Positions 37,441 through 50,239 of a stretch of DNA of 64,000 nt are shown piece after piece. The translations under genes were made by a program, and so were the position numbers. Within the stretch, counting starts at the first letter, position 1. Every line of letters begins with the position of its first letter. The notes beneath the pieces are model-generated. The model saw only the letters and a list, made by a program, of their open reading frames with translations, made no database searches and was not told the DNA's origin. Source of the stretch: Trichoplax sp. H2 (lineage: Eukaryota > Placozoa > Uniplacotomia > Trichoplacea); contig NOWV01000019.1 of the NCBI GenBank assembly GCA_003344405.1, forward strand, positions 124,001 to 188,000. Reading direction: 5' to 3'.

Positions 37441-40400
37441 ATGGAAGAGATCAAGAATGATAGCAATCCATCGCAGCAACATCAGCATGGATGTCATGAT
37501 CCAGTAAGAGAAGAGACCGTCGACAACAACGTTATGGAGGTCGCCGAGGTAGATACCGATGAAGAGTTTGCATCCAATCCTTTTAGCCAATTGTTTGAGT
37601 CATTACAACATGCTAAAACTGCTGCCAAAAGATTTAAGAACGCCACGGATTTGAAGGAAACCACTTTAATAGGTAAAGGCGAGATAAACTATAGCCTTCA
37701 CTTTGCCTTTCATCCTACTGTAGTAAGCATAATAGGACATTACATCAAGGTTCTTCATCCTGTTGGACTGTCCTGTACTGTACTCGTACTCTACGGTACA
37801 GGTGATCCATGGAAAACTACTACAGCAAGTGGATTCATAAACTAGAGTAGCTGCATGTTGCACATCTTTTATAGCGTGTGCTTGTGTGTCTATGTCTCTC
37901 TCATCACTTGCTTCCTTACTAGTTGTAATGTCAAGCTGCTCAACCTTGACATTACAATCTTTCTTGCACAACTATACAGTACTGTACAATACGAATCTAT
38001 TAACAACAATTCACAATGATGTAACATTTGTAACATGGAAAGAATGGACTCATCTAACACTCATCTTCTTCATCGTAGGCCAAATGAAAATGAACCTTAA
38101 GGACTCAGCTGAACTTCTTCAACTTGATATCACCGCAGACGAATTAATTGTCAATGATATTCTACAACGAATTCTACTAGTGACTGCAGATAAACGTATG
38201 ATAACAGTTGTTTACTACTTACAATTATTGTAGGCCTATGCTGTCCAATGTACAGCATACTGTACTGGAGTTGGTACTGTGATAGGTGTATTAGCTTAAG
38301 ATGAAAACGAGCTACCTCAGTCCGACTAAGAATGAATAATTAATAGTAATCAATAAGTACAGTAATCATTCCATTTCAATACTGAACATGATAAAAATAA
38401 TCTAGTAGCTCAATCTTTCGTATTAATAGACAAGTGTGATGAATTGCAAGGGTAATCTCAAGCATGATAGAAAAATTAGACTAACCCTCTTAATTCTTAT
38501 TTTGCTAGATTTTTCAAAACGTGCTGATAAGATATCTGTAAAAATACCACAGACAATTGTGCTATTGCCATTAAGTAATGAGTTAACTGAAGACCGTTGC
38601 TGTTTGAACTTCGATATTGTCGATGAGGTAATGCTAAAATTGGGTACAATGCTAATGCAATAACTGTTGTACATTCATTCATTCGTGTAAGAAAATTGCT
38701 CGAATAGCAAAGATATAGAACGCCAGTGGTATAGAATACAAGGACATGTAGCTCTCCAATTAAAAATAGACTAGAATAAGAATGGACATAGTTTTATCAG
38801 TGACTATAAATATCATCAATCACCATTCATCATAAAATTATACAATGTCAATAGTATTAATTGCCATGGATAATGTATCAACATTCTAAATAGAATCATA
38901 GCCTTACAAGTGCATTGTGATGATACGTGCTAGTATTATTACTACGATACATATCCTGTATAACCATACACATTCCAAGATCGAAAACAATCTTAGTATG
39001 CTATTGAACGTAGTCATTACCATAGCACCTTGCTAGACACTGTCTTGCGTGTGTGCTCGTATTCAAAAGTACTTGACAGTTATACTGAATGGCAAAATCA
39101 ACTAAATTTCAATCCAATTTCAATACTATTAGGCACTCATAGAACGTCTCAGTATGGCTGATATTCACCCAAATGTCATAACGTTTCGTCCCTCAAATAA
39201 AGCAAAAGATGACCAAAGCTATCGCGTCTCTTTAGCCCTAGTAGCTGAACCTAATCCTATTGTTTATTTATTCGAATGTCATCGTAGAGCTCGTTTAGTN
39301 NNNNNNNNNNNNNNNNNNNATAGTATTAATTGCCATGGATAATGTATCAACATTCTAAATAGAATCATAGCCTTACAAGTGCATTGTGATGATACGTGCT
39401 AGTATTATTACTACGGTACATATCCTGTATAACCATACACATTCCAAGATCGAAAACAACCTTAGTATGCTATTGAACGTAGTCATTACCATAGCATCCT
39501 TACAAGTGCATTGTGATGATACGTGCTAGTATTATTACTACGGTACATATCCTGTATAACCATACACATTCCAAGATCGAAAACAACCTTAGTATGCTAT
39601 TGAACGTAGTCATTACCATAGCATCTTGCTAGACACTGTCTTGCGTGTGTGCTCGTATTCAAAAGTACTTGACAGTTATACTGGATGGCAAAATCAACTA
39701 AATTCCAATCCAATTTCAATACTATTAGGCACTCATAGAACGTCTCAGTATGGCTGATATTCACCCAAATGTCATAACGTTTCGTCCCTCAAATAAAGCA
39801 AAAGATGACCAAAGCTATCGCGTCTCTTTAGCCCTAGTAGCTGAACCTAATCCTATTGTTTATTTATTCGAATGTCATCGTAGAGCTCGTTTAGTTTTAC
39901 AAGAACAATCGGTAAATATGTGGCTGCATTACCTTGTTAATACAGCTTCCAACTCTTATGGAGTAAATAATAGTCTTGATTGACTATGACATAGCTAATC
40001 TTTTTCGATACTCTACTCAACGCAGGCAGATAATCAGTGTAGTAGACAAGCTGCAGAAAAATGCAAAGCTATCGTAGCGACATTTGTTGGGTAATATGAA
40101 TTGTATTACTATCAATAATGAATTAATCAAATAATATTGATGAATATTATGTCATTGAGATATCATTTGCTTTTAATGTTTTACAGCTCTTGCTTACTAA
40201 CACCTGATATTCTATCAGGTCAAGATACAAACAAGCAGTTCGACTCATTACTTACTGATAGGCAATACTCTGGTAAAATTCATTCATTACATTCGTATTC
40301 AAGTTAACATTTTCATTCTTATACAATTACTAACGCTATCGCTTGTTTCCATTATTTGTAATGTAGGAACGCCCGAATTGTACGAATTTTTGAAAGACAT

Positions 40401-43400
40401 TCTAATTTCTTATCCAGACACAAATGACATTGTACGGTCTTTAATGTTACAATTTTAAAATTTAAAATTACTCCAGGCATGCAAATATTATCCTCTTAAA
40501 CGACATCGGAAGTTGGAAATGTTATCTTATGCATATATTTTGTTAAAAACTTCTAGGAACAGATCTTTAAATACAGCGTTGCACCAATTTTTAATATTCA
40601 GAGCATTAAATATGAAGACATCCATCCTAAACTTATACGTCTGTGTAATTTTAGTCAACATGAGCACTTATTAAAGGTATGTAGAGCATTTCGTATCTTG
40701 GTTATAATTCTTGATAATAACTATAATGTCTTTATAGTTCTTAATAGAGTCAAGTCCTTGGCTTCCTAAGGGTTTAAACGTGACAGGAAAATCTTTCGAG
40801 CGGACTTTATTAGGCTCTCTGCTATGCTACAGCTCAATTGTTCCAGCCTTACCTTTATTACAAGGCTTCGGCTTTACAACCTTACATACACTATCAGTAA
40901 GTTGAATTAAATGGCTATAGTAGCTAGTACATAGTAAAATTGAATAATATTGTAGTATTGAATTAACTAGGACGCTTTCTTTATATAGCCAGATTTCTCA
41001 AACCCAACCATGATGCGACCTGCTCAAGTAGAACATATCACTAGTTCTCTCCGAACTCAGAGGGAATACGTTCTAGAATTAATATTTACGGTAAATTACC
41101 CATCTTTTAAATACTGTATTGATCGACTGCATAATTGTAATGCATACTGTAAATTCTATATCTGTTAATATAAGCGTTTATCATTGTATTCATTTCATTT
41201 GTCCCTATTGCGCTAATCGTAGAATTCGTAATTACGAGGCATGCAGCATATCGTTAGTTTCTGCTATACGCCTATGATTATTCTATACAAACTTACGGTA
41301 TATTAATGATTGTGCTCATAAACTATTGCATTATACGCTAACTTTATCTCCACCAAAAATCATTATTTACCAAGATATTTAAAACCTCTTTGAAAGTATC
41401 TGTGGAATGTCGTGGTCATATTTTAGATTGGATCTCCTTATGCCTCTTTCATAACAAGCTTAGATCGAGTGTAAGTACGCCTGGAATTTGAGCAGTTTCA
41501 TTGATGAGTATTGAACCTATACTGGAAAGGGTTTATTGATTTACTAATATTTGCTATCATCTTTCTTTGTAGAGCGCATCACAAATGCATTTTCATGAAT
41601 TAGCTGGTGACGCATTCTTTCTAAATTTATCTTCCATTCTTATGGAATTATGTGACCCTTTTATGATTATATCTTCCCCGAAACTTTTAAAAATTGACCC
41701 AGAAGCTTGCATAGCTAAAAGCAGCGTAACGCAAGCTCATGGCATTTTCAGGCTAAATCTTTATAATGAGACTAAATTAGCTGATCAGACTTCATCAGGT
41801 AAGGATTAAAGAATAGCGCTAATTTTATAACCAGCGTACACCTTTCCTTATGCAGCTATTGTTATAGATATGATTTTGCATTGTTTAGTAATTACATATC
41901 TTCTGATTATTTTTGAATAAAAGAGAACAATACCATTGAAAAGGATGGAGATTTTAGCTTTATTACTGAAATATTCTTTTTGACCCACAAAACTTTACAT
42001 TTGGGTAATTATTAAGACCTTTCGATGTTTACATATCGAATTTATATGCTATTTAACTCTAACAAATGTCTATTTAGCGTTGCCTACCACAATTACTGTG
42101 TACAAAAATTTAATGGAACGCCTTGCAAAGGTTTTATATAAATTTTAGTATAATTATAATTAACGCCGCTGTAACTGTGTTCATATTCATATTTTCACAT
42201 TAGTTGCAGAATATGGTAAGTACTCCAGAAGGGCTTGCCAATACGAATCTACGACAAGAATTTGAAGCTGGTGTTTCACAGCAACTTGCTATGAAGGTTC
42301 GAATTTTGACTCTTATATTAAAAAGCTTTATTACCCACTAGCTTTATTGAATTAATATTATCTTCTTACTTTTGCAATATTGATAGGCGCATGTTTTAGA
42401 CCCCAAACTTTTGGAGCGCATACTGAATTTCTACAATGTAACGGCCGCCTGGGCTTTACAAATTTCTAATACCGACGGAAAACATTATAATCAAATCGAT
42501 TTAAATCAAGAAATGTTATCTACTTCTATCGAGGTAACGTTAAAGTAACCTAATCTCTCTTTACGTATCACTAAGAGATTATTGGTAGCTTTACAAATGA
42601 TCTAATATTATTAGGTACCAAAGAAATTTGCCATGCTGCCGGAGTTCATTGTCGATAGTTTAACCCAATTTATCATCTTTCTTGGGTATATTTAATTTAA
42701 TTTATGTAGCTTACAATATGACTTTTAGTTTATGAATAATTCATCTTATCGTATTGCTAAAAAAGAATATATCGCACTATCAGATTGATTGACCCACTGA
42801 TAAATACCTTTTGTTAGGCACTTTGCTCCGGAGATTCTAGAAATGCAATACGCTAAGTTAGAACCCCTTGTTATCTTCATTACTGGTTTAATGGGGTAAT
42901 GTACATTATACGTGCAATTATTAAAATGACACGTATAGAATAGATTCATTTTGCTATTAGCTTTTTTATGGTCTCTTCGCATTGCATAAAGAGACATAAC
43001 TTGATATTGCTGATTGTCTTGATTCTAGAAGTTCAAAATTCGCCAAAAATCCTCATGTACGTGCTCAGTTAGCTGATGCTTTGGCTCGCTTAGTTCCTAG
43101 TGATGCACATAAACGCATGTTAGAGGTTATTATTAATACAAATTGCGAAATTTATATAACTTGTCTCTTAACTCAGATACAGTCTCATATACTACTCAAT
43201 GATTATTTAACAAAGTGAAAGATTAGTAAGGTGCACCACAAATTTTAACCTTAAATATAGCAAATTTTCTTGGAAAGTAAGCAAATTCAAGATAGTTTGG
43301 CACTAGCAGTCCTTAATGTTTACGTTGACATCGAAAAGACAGATAATTCCGTTGAATTTGAGCAAAAATTCAGTAGGTTTCTGGTATTAGCCTATTAAAT

Positions 43401-45389
43401 TACGGCTACAACCTTCGAAGTCATAATGGTGCATTCCCTATTCATCGAGTAAACTATCTATCTATTTTTCTTACAGGTTATCGACATAATATCTACAATA
43501 TTTTAGAATATTTGTGGACTGTTCCTGCTTACAAAGAAAAAATGATAAAACTTAGCGAAGAGGTTAGTGTAATGATCTTCAAGATAAGTTTTACAAATCA
43601 TGGTACTGAATATTGTACAGTATTATAATTTGCACTTTAAGCTTATACAGGATACTTCCTTGTATTTTTTAAGGTAACTGTTGGAGAGCAAGGACTAAAA
43701 GACGTTATTTTTTTGCGATTTATTCATTTGCTTACCAACGATGCTGTCTTTCTACTCGATGAAGCACTAAGTGTATGCAAACTTTGATATTTTGTAAAGA
43801 TGATTAATATTGTAATAGCAGTTTTAAAAATCATTTTATGACGCTATCTATCATTTATTTACATTCCCAGACTTTATCAGATATTAAGAAATTACAGGAG
43901 GAATTAGCAGATGAGGAACTTAGTAGCCAAGCCAGACGAGAGGTGAGATCTATAAGTTGATTATGTATAATATCGCTCTTTATGATTTTTCTTGTATTTC
44001 ATTAATATTTGATGAGATTGATGTTAACAGTAAAAATGTTTAATGGCAATTTTGTTAGAAATTGCAACAACTAAGCTTTTCTAGCAGAATGGCTCGCTCG
44101 CTAAACATTCTTGGAAATCAAACTGTTAATGCCCTTACATTGTTAACACAAAGTATTGTTAGGTAATTATAGATAGATTCATTATACATTCGTAGTTGTG
44201 TTTTATTGAAAGCGTGCAAGAAAAGAAATTCATCACTCAATCTACTGCGACTTATAGTCGAATAGCTGTAGCTAATTGTTACTATTATTTTCATCAGACC
44301 TTTCACCGAAATTGGAATGGTGGATAGAATTGCTTCAATGTTAAACTACTTTTCTGTACGACTAGCTGGACCGAAACGTGGTACTTTCAAGGTTCTTCTT
44401 ATCATATAATGTATTTCATCATTAGAGAATAAATATTAAATTGTATTGTAATTAATTGGAATTTTATCAGTTGAAATATGGCGAAATAGCAATATATAAA
44501 TAGAGATGATTGAATGTGAGGTTTCTGTACCTTTATAACTGTCTATCTTACTATTATCAAAAGGTGAAAGATTTTTCCGAATTTCATTTTAAGCCCGATC
44601 AACTTATTTGCAATATTGCACTGATTTACACGCAATTGGGCCAATCGGAGAGCTTTTGTAAAGCGATAACGGAAGATGAAAGAAGCTATACGCCACAACT
44701 GTTTTACCAGATAGAGCGAGTTTTAAAGTATATTTGACTAATAGGCTAATTATATATTTTATAACATGTAAGAATATTTTCAGGTGGTTTTTTGGCTACA
44801 ATATGAATATAATTTGTTTCTTTTAGTAAATTGGCTCGACTAGATATTGTATCAGAATTTAAAGAATTACACGACAAAGTTACCAAATTTGCAGCTGAGA
44901 AGAAGGAAATTGAGGAGGCTATGCCCGAAGTAAGCAGTTTCTGTTTTCTTATTGGTTTACTCTTTTATGAAAGCTGAACCAAAAATTAATATCGATAATA
45001 CCATATTTATTACTTAGCCTCCTGAAGAGTTTTTAGATCCGATAATGAATACATTAATGGTTAATCCGGTAATATTACCTACGTCTGGAAAAATAATGGA
45101 TAAGGCAACAATCACGCGGCACTTATTTAGGTAATTTCTTTTTGATGATACTATGTATAGCTCATTCTACAATGCTCTTAACGCCTAACAAAAATGATCA
45201 AGATACTGAATTAAAAATTGCCAGTATGTTGTAATGTGGCCTATGTAATCTCTTCGTAGTAGTCAGAGTGATCCATTTAACAGACTGCCGTTGCAGCTGG
45301 ATGATCTAGTTCCGCATCAGGAGCTCAAAGAACGAATAGAGCAGTGGCTAAGAGATAACAAGATAATATTACCGGATCAAAATGATTAG
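37441..45389 (+). CDS. UBE4A: Ubiquitin conjugation factor E4 A (U-box E3/E4 ligase)
   Basis: Extends ubiquitin chains on proteasome substrates (Ufd2 family). 29 exons: 37441-37672, 38079-38195, 38509-38627, 39729-39911, 40026-40090, 40187-40272, 40367-40431, 40557-40676, 40738-40896, 40989-41090, 41375-41470, 41573-41798, 41924-42004, 42078-42130, 42204-42296, 42387-42533, 42615-42685, 42818-42895, 43029-43125, 43261-43372, 43477-43562, 43674-43772, 43871-43942, 44059-44162, 44298-44391, 44564-44727, 44827-44929, 45018-45130, 45260-45389. All phases close: 1088 aa (human 1066). Landmarks: [15 protein letters not shown] near the N-terminus; [27 protein letters not shown] and [15 protein letters not shown] in the Ufd2 core; a C-terminal U-box (about residue 1008 on) with [19 protein letters not shown] and [17 protein letters not shown] and the U-box favour UBE4A over UBE4B. 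The ATG at 37441 fits; the frame is open further upstream only from a GTG. A partial copy of exon 4 lies at 39133-39299. Confidence 0.96.
38851..39299 (+). repeat. Direct duplication, copy A (intron 3 end plus truncated UBE4A exon 4)
   Basis: 449 bp matching 39320-39895 apart from about six substitutions and one 127-bp length difference. It includes exon 4 from its acceptor (39131-39132) to the gap, and the exon part is identical in both copies. Copy A stops exactly at the N run, and the matching point in copy B is 39895. An assembly overlap of two haplotypes is the simplest reading. Confidence 0.95.
39300..39319. other. Scaffold gap (20 N)
   Basis: Twenty consecutive N bases split a copy of UBE4A exon 4 after codon text CGTTTAGT. 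The true gap length is unknown. Confidence 0.99.
39320..39895 (+). repeat. Direct duplication, copy B (contains the complete UBE4A exon 4 context)
   Basis: Second copy of 38851-39299, beginning immediately after the gap at the equivalent of the first base of copy A. It is 127 bp longer because of an internal tandem duplication. It carries the exon 4 copy that has a donor site. Confidence 0.95.
39371..39624 (+). repeat. 127-bp tandem duplication, 2 copies
   Basis: CCTTACAAGTGCATTGTGAT and the following sequence to CATTACCATAGCAT occurs at 39371-39497 and again at 39498-39624, essentially identical. Copy A (38851-39299) has only one such unit. Confidence 0.95.
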
Positions 45390-47277
45390 TACTCCTTTTA
45401 ATACAACGAAAATACTCGTATGTTAAAATCATCAGTGACGAACAACGGAATAATGTAAATTTATCGTTATATGATTTTTGTTTTCTGAAAGCATAATAGA
45501 TTAATATGTTATGATTAATATTATTACCATCTATATGATTTTATCTTAAATTTAAATTGAGAATTACATTATACACTTACGCATTGTCGTTTGACCCTTC
45601 GATCGTTATATGTGATTTCATAAAATAATAATTTTGAATTATACGAAATGAGATTAATTTCTATAATACACTGTAGGGCAGAATTGATTTCATTGATACC
45701 TATGTACGGAATATTATAATAGTAATATAATATGCATACACGTATAAATAATTGGTGAAGCTATAATTTCCCGCTGTTATTTCCATAATCTTAATCGGCA
45801 CTTGACATTAAATGATTTTACACATTCTACAGGATATTGAAATTTTGGGGTCGATTAATTTGAAAATTTTAAACAGTTCTTTATGTGCCACTAAATATTA
45901 ACATGAAGGAAATTGCAGCAGCACCCATCTACTTGTTTCTTATGAGTCATATGTCATTGCATGGAGTATAAGTGCAATTTCATTTTGCTCTGTAAAATGC
46001 TAATGGAATATACGTACTTTAAGGTGTATGAGAGTACTAGTTTCGTCATCTTTTACTTATTTATGTCAATGTAGAGGATAAAATGTAGTTGAATGGCGTA
46101 GATTAATAAAAGGGTTGAAAGATAGGGCAGCAATTACCACATACAATTTCGATTCTAACGTTCAATTTGGCCAGTATGCAAGAGATGTACAGTAATTGGA
46201 TAGATTAGGTTAGTTAATTCCAGTTTGATGGTAGTGTAGGGTTGGCTCAGTTAACGTATCCATGAGTGTACCTTTTATGGTGTTAACCTATCGATTTCGA
46301 GGCATAGCGATTTTATCTATTTATTGTTAAACTGTTCGCATTAAATGTCGGATGCATCATGAGATACATGTAAGTTTGAAATCATGCTCTTTCACATCTA
46401 TAGATCACATCAGTGACTATTCGAAACAAGAAAGGTCCCTGATTACATCTACTCTGTCACACCTATAATACACAAGGCATAGAATAAAAACTGAATCCGG
46501 TAAAATTTTATTTTCAAGATTCCTAAATTCAATTCAGTAATTGCAACAGTATCTAAACGAACCGACGGCACATTAGCTGCAAAGAGACGGTGTGCAATAT
46601 ACATCCATGTATGGCCATATGAACGCTAATTTGCTAGCTACAGTAATTCACACATGTAACATTAAAATTATCCAAAGTTGCAAAGTAATCGAAAGGAAAT
46701 TAAAGCAACGAAGTCAAGGTAACCAAACATTAATGGATCGCAGATATAAACTGCTATTTCTCCAATATTTACAGTAGATGCCTTGATTCAAAGATGAGAT
46801 GGTAATGTTATGAAGTGCAGTACACGTACTTGTATACAGTACTGATAGGACTCGATCATTCAAAGGATACGTGTACTGCAGTAAGGTTATCACAAACTCA
46901 TTTGAGTAGTAACAGTGCTGATACTAAAATTTGATATATTTAGTGAATTCTAGATTGATGCATCTGAACATTGCAACTGGCATTAACACACTACTCAAAA
47001 AAATCGATGCAATATTGCGTTGATGACGTAGATTGGCTCATGATATAGTTTCACATATAATCACATTAATTGCAAATTCGTACTAAATTATAATAGAATA
47101 ATTTTATCATATGAGGTAACAAAAAATATTTTACGCGCACAATAAAAATTTCAATTAACCCTTTGCATATTTTAAATATACAGTATAAAAAGGTCATATC
47201 ATGAATCTCGCTTTACTACTTGTTGAAGTAACGGGAGCCTTTAGTGGATTGCCTATACTTTAGAGGTTACTACGTTA
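45390..47277. other. Intergenic region between convergent UBE4A and VPS25
   Basis: A+T-rich with no supported exon. A small GTAC/GTACTGCAG cluster lies near 46815-46885. The rest shows nothing recognisable beyond presumed 3' UTRs. Confidence 0.55.
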
Positions 47278-49830
47278 CTACGAGAGAAATTTGACGCCAC
47301 CACTGTTATCATTGTCGTTGGGCTGGATATCAAACATAACGGCTTTTCCTTTCTTCTCTAGCACTCGTAACGCACGCTTTAATACCCAAGTTTCTATCTC
47401 ATAAAATTCTAGCCAGGTTTAGAAAATAACAAGGAATAGTTTAGTAACAATCATTTCACTTTGCAGATTTGGTATACAGTATACGCATACAGTGTATGTC
47501 ATACAACTGAGCGCATTAAAATATGTATTGATACAATACTGTAGTATAATTTTATTACAGCATTGCACAATTTTAGTTACAGTTACGAATGGATCATCAT
47601 TTTATCCATAGGATAAAACAGGAATAGTACAGTAGATCTTGAAATAATTAAGATAGATGATATCGTACCTTCCTTCTTTACATCGTTGCCTAACTGTAAT
47701 TCGTATAAGGTGCAAACTGTATTTGTCATACCGCTGCGTTCAGCCTAATAGAATTGTTAATTAATACCACGAAGATAGTAATCAGTAATAATGCATAGCA
47801 ATAGCGAAACTTTATCAGGAAGATAATTTCATTGAAAATACTTCTAATTTAATATCCTTGCGGTTGATATACATTCGTCTAGTATAAACCGATATTGGCC
47901 GTAACATTACAACTACCAGATGTAATTTAAAATAATGACGATATGTATGCTCAGTATGGACTATATTAACAAGTAACGATAACAGATAAAGGCAATGTGC
48001 TAAATGATCTGTTAAAAGTATACTTTTTATCATCTACTTACTGTTTATTATGATAGTATATCTATGGATTGATGATACTCACCCAATTGAAGATCAGTTT
48101 AGCCCACTCTTCCGCCGATCTCCACATTAATAAAGCTCTAGACATTTTCTTATCTTGCCATTCCAGTAAGCCTGCAAAGCATGAGCTATACAAATCACTA
48201 CAATTTGTCTACTCTGATTACCAACTGTAGTATATGGTAGTTATTATGCTGTACATGTAATTGAAATGCTAGATAAATGAATGCATGGCTGCATACCATT
48301 CACTTAATTACAAGTATATCGTATGATAATTGATGATTGTCCTTCATCACTGGCTAGTATTTTAACCATAATTACTGTAATGGACATTCTAGACGCATGA
48401 TCTTCGTGTCTCAAGACAGTGTATTTGAAGTGAAGGCCAAGTCATCCGACCGTAAGCGAAAAAGTTTCGCTGATGTTTAATTAAATATACTAACCTTTAT
48501 CTTTCAGAGCGTTTAGCACCAGATAGACACCATCGATTGGTAGTTTTCCTTAATTACTGTTAAAGAAATAGATTGCATCGATATAGCGTTGAAAGTGATC
48601 GATCTTTCTATTAGTCAACTAATTAACTTCAAGTGCTGTTCTAGTTCTGTATTGCTTACATTAATTAATGGCTATAAATTTAGAAAGGATACGTTTGATT
48701 TTAGCATTATGAAATAAAGGACTAGACAGTGACTCTTGGACATCGATCGCGTAAGATTTAATATGCTTTTGATAGTCTAACACCAGTTCACACCAGGCTT
48801 GAATTTGTTTGGTTTGAGTTTCAACATTTGGCTGAATCCTACATGATATAAAATGTCATCAGTTTACTTTTCACATCCAGTACTTGTACGTAACAGTTAC
48901 CTCTAAAATCACTTTCAATGGATATACTAGTATAATAAATTACTAGTAGTACCAAATTTGATGATGAAATGATATATCCAAACTACAGTATATCATTTTT
49001 ATTCACGCATATGTCCTATTGTACAATAAAAAGTGGCATAACACGAAAGAAATTGGACTCAAAGCGTTGGATCTTGTGGATCGTGATAAGTGGTATTAGT
49101 AAGTATTGGACAGGCAATCAACTTCTTTGAGTACAGACTATCCACTACAATTAGTTCTATCCGAGATAGGTTGCAATTTCAAGGTTAATCATGGTACTGT
49201 AGTGTTGGTAGAACGTACAAGATCGATGCCAGTGATGGCTAGTACTATTTTGATCAGTAAATCCAAAAGGACAGACAAGTAATCGACTTCTCTAGTGATA
49301 CTAAATGATTGATCGTTTTTGCGTGTATGTGTGTAAGCGAGTAGTTTATAGGTTAGAAATCCCAGTTTGAATGGTGCATCAGAATAATATAGGCAATTTT
49401 GCTGAGCATTAGATAAAGTGGTATGCTATAGTATACTTTGTAGGACATTTTATCACTTCATAAATGTACAGTATGAGTTGATTTTACTGTACTGAAGAGT
49501 AGAATGATCGCCAGACCTGATCCTTGAAATGACAAAAACTACAGGAAGGAAGTAATATTACACGCACGTATCTACAAAGCAAACTAAAGCTGAGTCGATT
49601 GTGATGCTGATGAACTAGAAGAGCAGTGATAATAAGCAATTCTTGAAGTTTCATAGCACTCCATAACAGTTTATTTTTGATTCGTTCATTAGTCTAGAAG
49701 ACAACATTCAAATTGGGTCATGGGCATACTGCTGTCCATCGATCTCACAACAAGACACTTACGTAAAGAATGGCGGAAAGTCGTATTGCCATGGCCATTG
49801 AAAATTGGCTAATTGCTTAGCAGTCGTCAT
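47278..49830 (-). CDS. VPS25: Vacuolar protein-sorting protein 25 (ESCRT-II)
   Basis: ESCRT-II subunit that helps sort ubiquitinated cargo into multivesicular endosomes and recruits ESCRT-III. Minus-strand exons in transcript order: 49763-49830, 48693-48838, 48495-48548, 48083-48171, 47669-47744, 47278-47408. Phases close, giving 187 aa (human 176). The N-terminal proline-rich motif FQWPWQYDFPPFFT is diagnostic. The first winged helix has QPNVETQTKQIQAWCELVL, SPLFHNAKIKRKLP and GLLEWQDK. ALLMWRSAEEWAKLI precedes the second winged helix, which runs through GMTNTVCTLYEL and ends GVKFLS before TAG. A few extra C-terminal residues (QPNDNDNSGG) replace the short human loop. The start codon is fixed by the motif beginning 10 codons later. 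Confidence 0.95.
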
Positions 49831-50239
49831 GATCATCAATAGTTCAATGGTATTCTAACTTGACTTGGAGACTTGGCAGTGGTTTCAAGTCGCAGAATAG
49901 GAAGAAAATGGAGTCGAATGATGGATTTTACGCTACTGTTGGAGCCAGTCCGACTTCAAAGTGGCATCTCGCTTGTCCGATGCAAGCCCGTAAATCTGCT
50001 GTATCATACAGTACTGTTCATTGCATACTACAGTATCATCGAGCCGGTATGCAGTTGATGGACATATTGGACACCACCTCAACAAGGGACTGCAGTATGG
50101 CAGGACCATGGACGACGACTAATAATTTAGAGCAGAACAGACTTTGCAAATTTCTCTACATTATATACAACATGCCGTTAAAAATAGAGAAGACACAGTC
50201 TATTCCATCTTGGATAACTTATAGAAACAATAGCTTGTT

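Noticed and set aside
39154-39342. A separate small gene beginning [11 protein letters not shown]
   Set aside because: It is the truncated copy of UBE4A exon 4 running into the N gap; the Met is internal to the exon.
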